Assembly: GCF_900240975.1 (NCBI RefSeq)
Contig: NZ_LT968776.1
Span: 1-64,000 of the forward strand
Direction: 5' to 3'
Length of the DNA stretch: 64,000 nucleotides
Source of the DNA: Mycobacterium sp. 4858
GTDB lineage: Bacteria; Actinomycetota; Actinomycetes; Mycobacteriales; Mycobacteriaceae
In this document: positions 63,629-64,000 of the stretch, piece after piece
How the letters are laid out: every line of letters begins with the position of its first letter
Numbering within the stretch: position 1 is the first letter of the stretch
The notes under the pieces: generated by a model
The model's database searches: none
What the model was told of the DNA's origin: nothing
The model's input: the letters and a program-made list of their open reading frames with translations, nothing else
Program-made: the position numbers and the translations under genes

Positions 63629-63718
63629 CGGGCCGCTCGTGCGCTCTCGCGCGGTTCCTGTCCTGGATCTACACGACGAACCCGCCCCGCCCGCGGCTAG
63701 CGGGCCGCTGGTGCGCTC
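63576..63718. repeat. 71/72-bp tandem duplication of the lipO 3' end
   Basis: 63576-63646 and 63647-63718 share their first 20 bases and the stretch TAGCGGGCCGCT, with scattered changes and one indel. Copy 1 encodes the LipO C-terminus FLSWVYATTPPDRD and stop. Copy 2, in register, would read FLSWIYTTNPPRPRL and stop but has no start. A slipped-strand or unequal-crossover event is likely. Confidence 0.8.
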
Positions 63719-63799
63719 TCGCAAATCCCTTGTGTCACTTTGGTTTCTGTGGTCACAACGTGGCGTTTTTTGTCGGTGGGTGTTTCTAGGGTTTGGGGT

Positions 63800-64000
63800 A
63801 TGGGTGGCAGTAGTCGTGAGGAGATCGTCGAGGTCATCGACGCGCTCGATAACGACGCGGACCGGTTGTGCGGGTTGTCTTTTGACGTGCTGACCACCCC
63901 GGAGCGGTTGGCTGCCCTGGAGCGGGTGGAGCAGGTGGCCCGCCAGCTGCGCGCGCCTCAGCACGCGTTGATCAACCAGCTCGGCGCCCAGGCCAGTCCC
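63800..64000 (+). CDS. DUF222/13E12 repeat-family protein, 5' part
   Basis: The frame starts at ATG 63800 and runs open to the window end (67 codons). It begins [17 protein letters not shown], continues [31 protein letters not shown] and reaches HALINQLG. This is the start of the DUF222 domain found in mycobacterial 13E12-family proteins, which usually end in an HNH nuclease domain not seen here. In M. tuberculosis the related REP13E12 repeats are integration sites for phiRv1. The 170 bp upstream is less GC-rich than the rest of the window. Partial at the right edge. Confidence 0.75.
   Translation, partial: MGGSSREEIVEVIDALDNDADRLCGLSFDVLTTPERLAALERVEQVARQLRAPQHALINQLGAQASP

Overview
The window is a high-GC actinobacterial chromosome segment whose gene content and order match the Mycobacterium tuberculosis Rv1490-Rv1426c region read in reverse. 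Markers include fabG1-inhA, ripB-ripA, acn with its TetR repressor, the SUF operon, mptB, ctaA/ctaB, tkt-tal-zwf2-opcA-pgl, tpiA-pgk-gap, fadD12 and lipO. Features that differ from M. tuberculosis as I remember it are a PEP carboxylase gene, a SufB with no intein, no PE/PPE genes, no ctpD, and two extra DUF5666-like exported proteins. This suggests a slow-growing non-tuberculous Mycobacterium, perhaps close to the M. avium complex. The species cannot be fixed from the sequence alone.

Layout. 1-4 kb: a long inverted repeat, a small membrane protein, an F420-type oxidoreductase, and an SPFH/NfeD pair. 4-6.6 kb: ferrochelatase and the FAS-II genes inhA and fabG1. 6.6-7.7 kb: a DUF559-like gene (Rv1482c equivalent) between two 58-bp palindromes. 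7.7-14 kb: VWA-DUF58-MoxR and the RipA/RipB cell-wall hydrolases. 14-17.8 kb: aconitase with an AcnR-type operator and regulator. 17.9-23.2 kb: ABC-F ATPase, EchA12, thioredoxin, FadE15. 23.3-25.1 kb: the tandem DUF5666-like proteins and a tandem repeat. 25.1-31.3 kb: sufR-B-D-C-S-U-T. 31.5-33.6 kb: accessory genes. 33.6-40.7 kb: MptB, an ABC exporter, haem A synthesis, Qor. 41-47.9 kb: the pentose phosphate operon. 47.9-52.5 kb: DUF1206, DUF4239 and PPC. 52.5-55.8 kb: secG-tpiA-pgk-gap. 55.9-63.6 kb: an FAD oxidoreductase, a DUF3556 membrane protein, an acyltransferase, FadD12 and LipO. The right edge enters a 13E12/DUF222 gene.

How the genes work together. Most blocks are tightly packed, with ATGA or GTGA stop-start overlaps that imply translational coupling (suf, moxR-DUF58-VWA, opcA-pgl, pgk-tpiA, mptB-ABC). 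Central carbon metabolism dominates: upper pentose phosphate pathway, lower glycolysis, PPC anaplerosis and aconitase. Fe-S assembly and haem enzymes sit nearby. Two regulators have clear candidate operators: AcnR upstream of acn, and SufR overlapping its own start. The least ordinary material is non-coding: a 325-bp near-palindrome at the left edge, the 58-bp palindromes around the DUF559-like gene and next to the fabG1-inhA promoter, a separate 61-bp palindrome before ctaA, 55/56-bp tandem repeats before sufT, and 16-bp direct repeats bracketing a DUF4239 gene beside the ppc 3' end. No tRNA, rRNA, CRISPR array or complete insertion sequence was seen. Rv numbers and comparisons with M. tuberculosis are from memory, not from a search.
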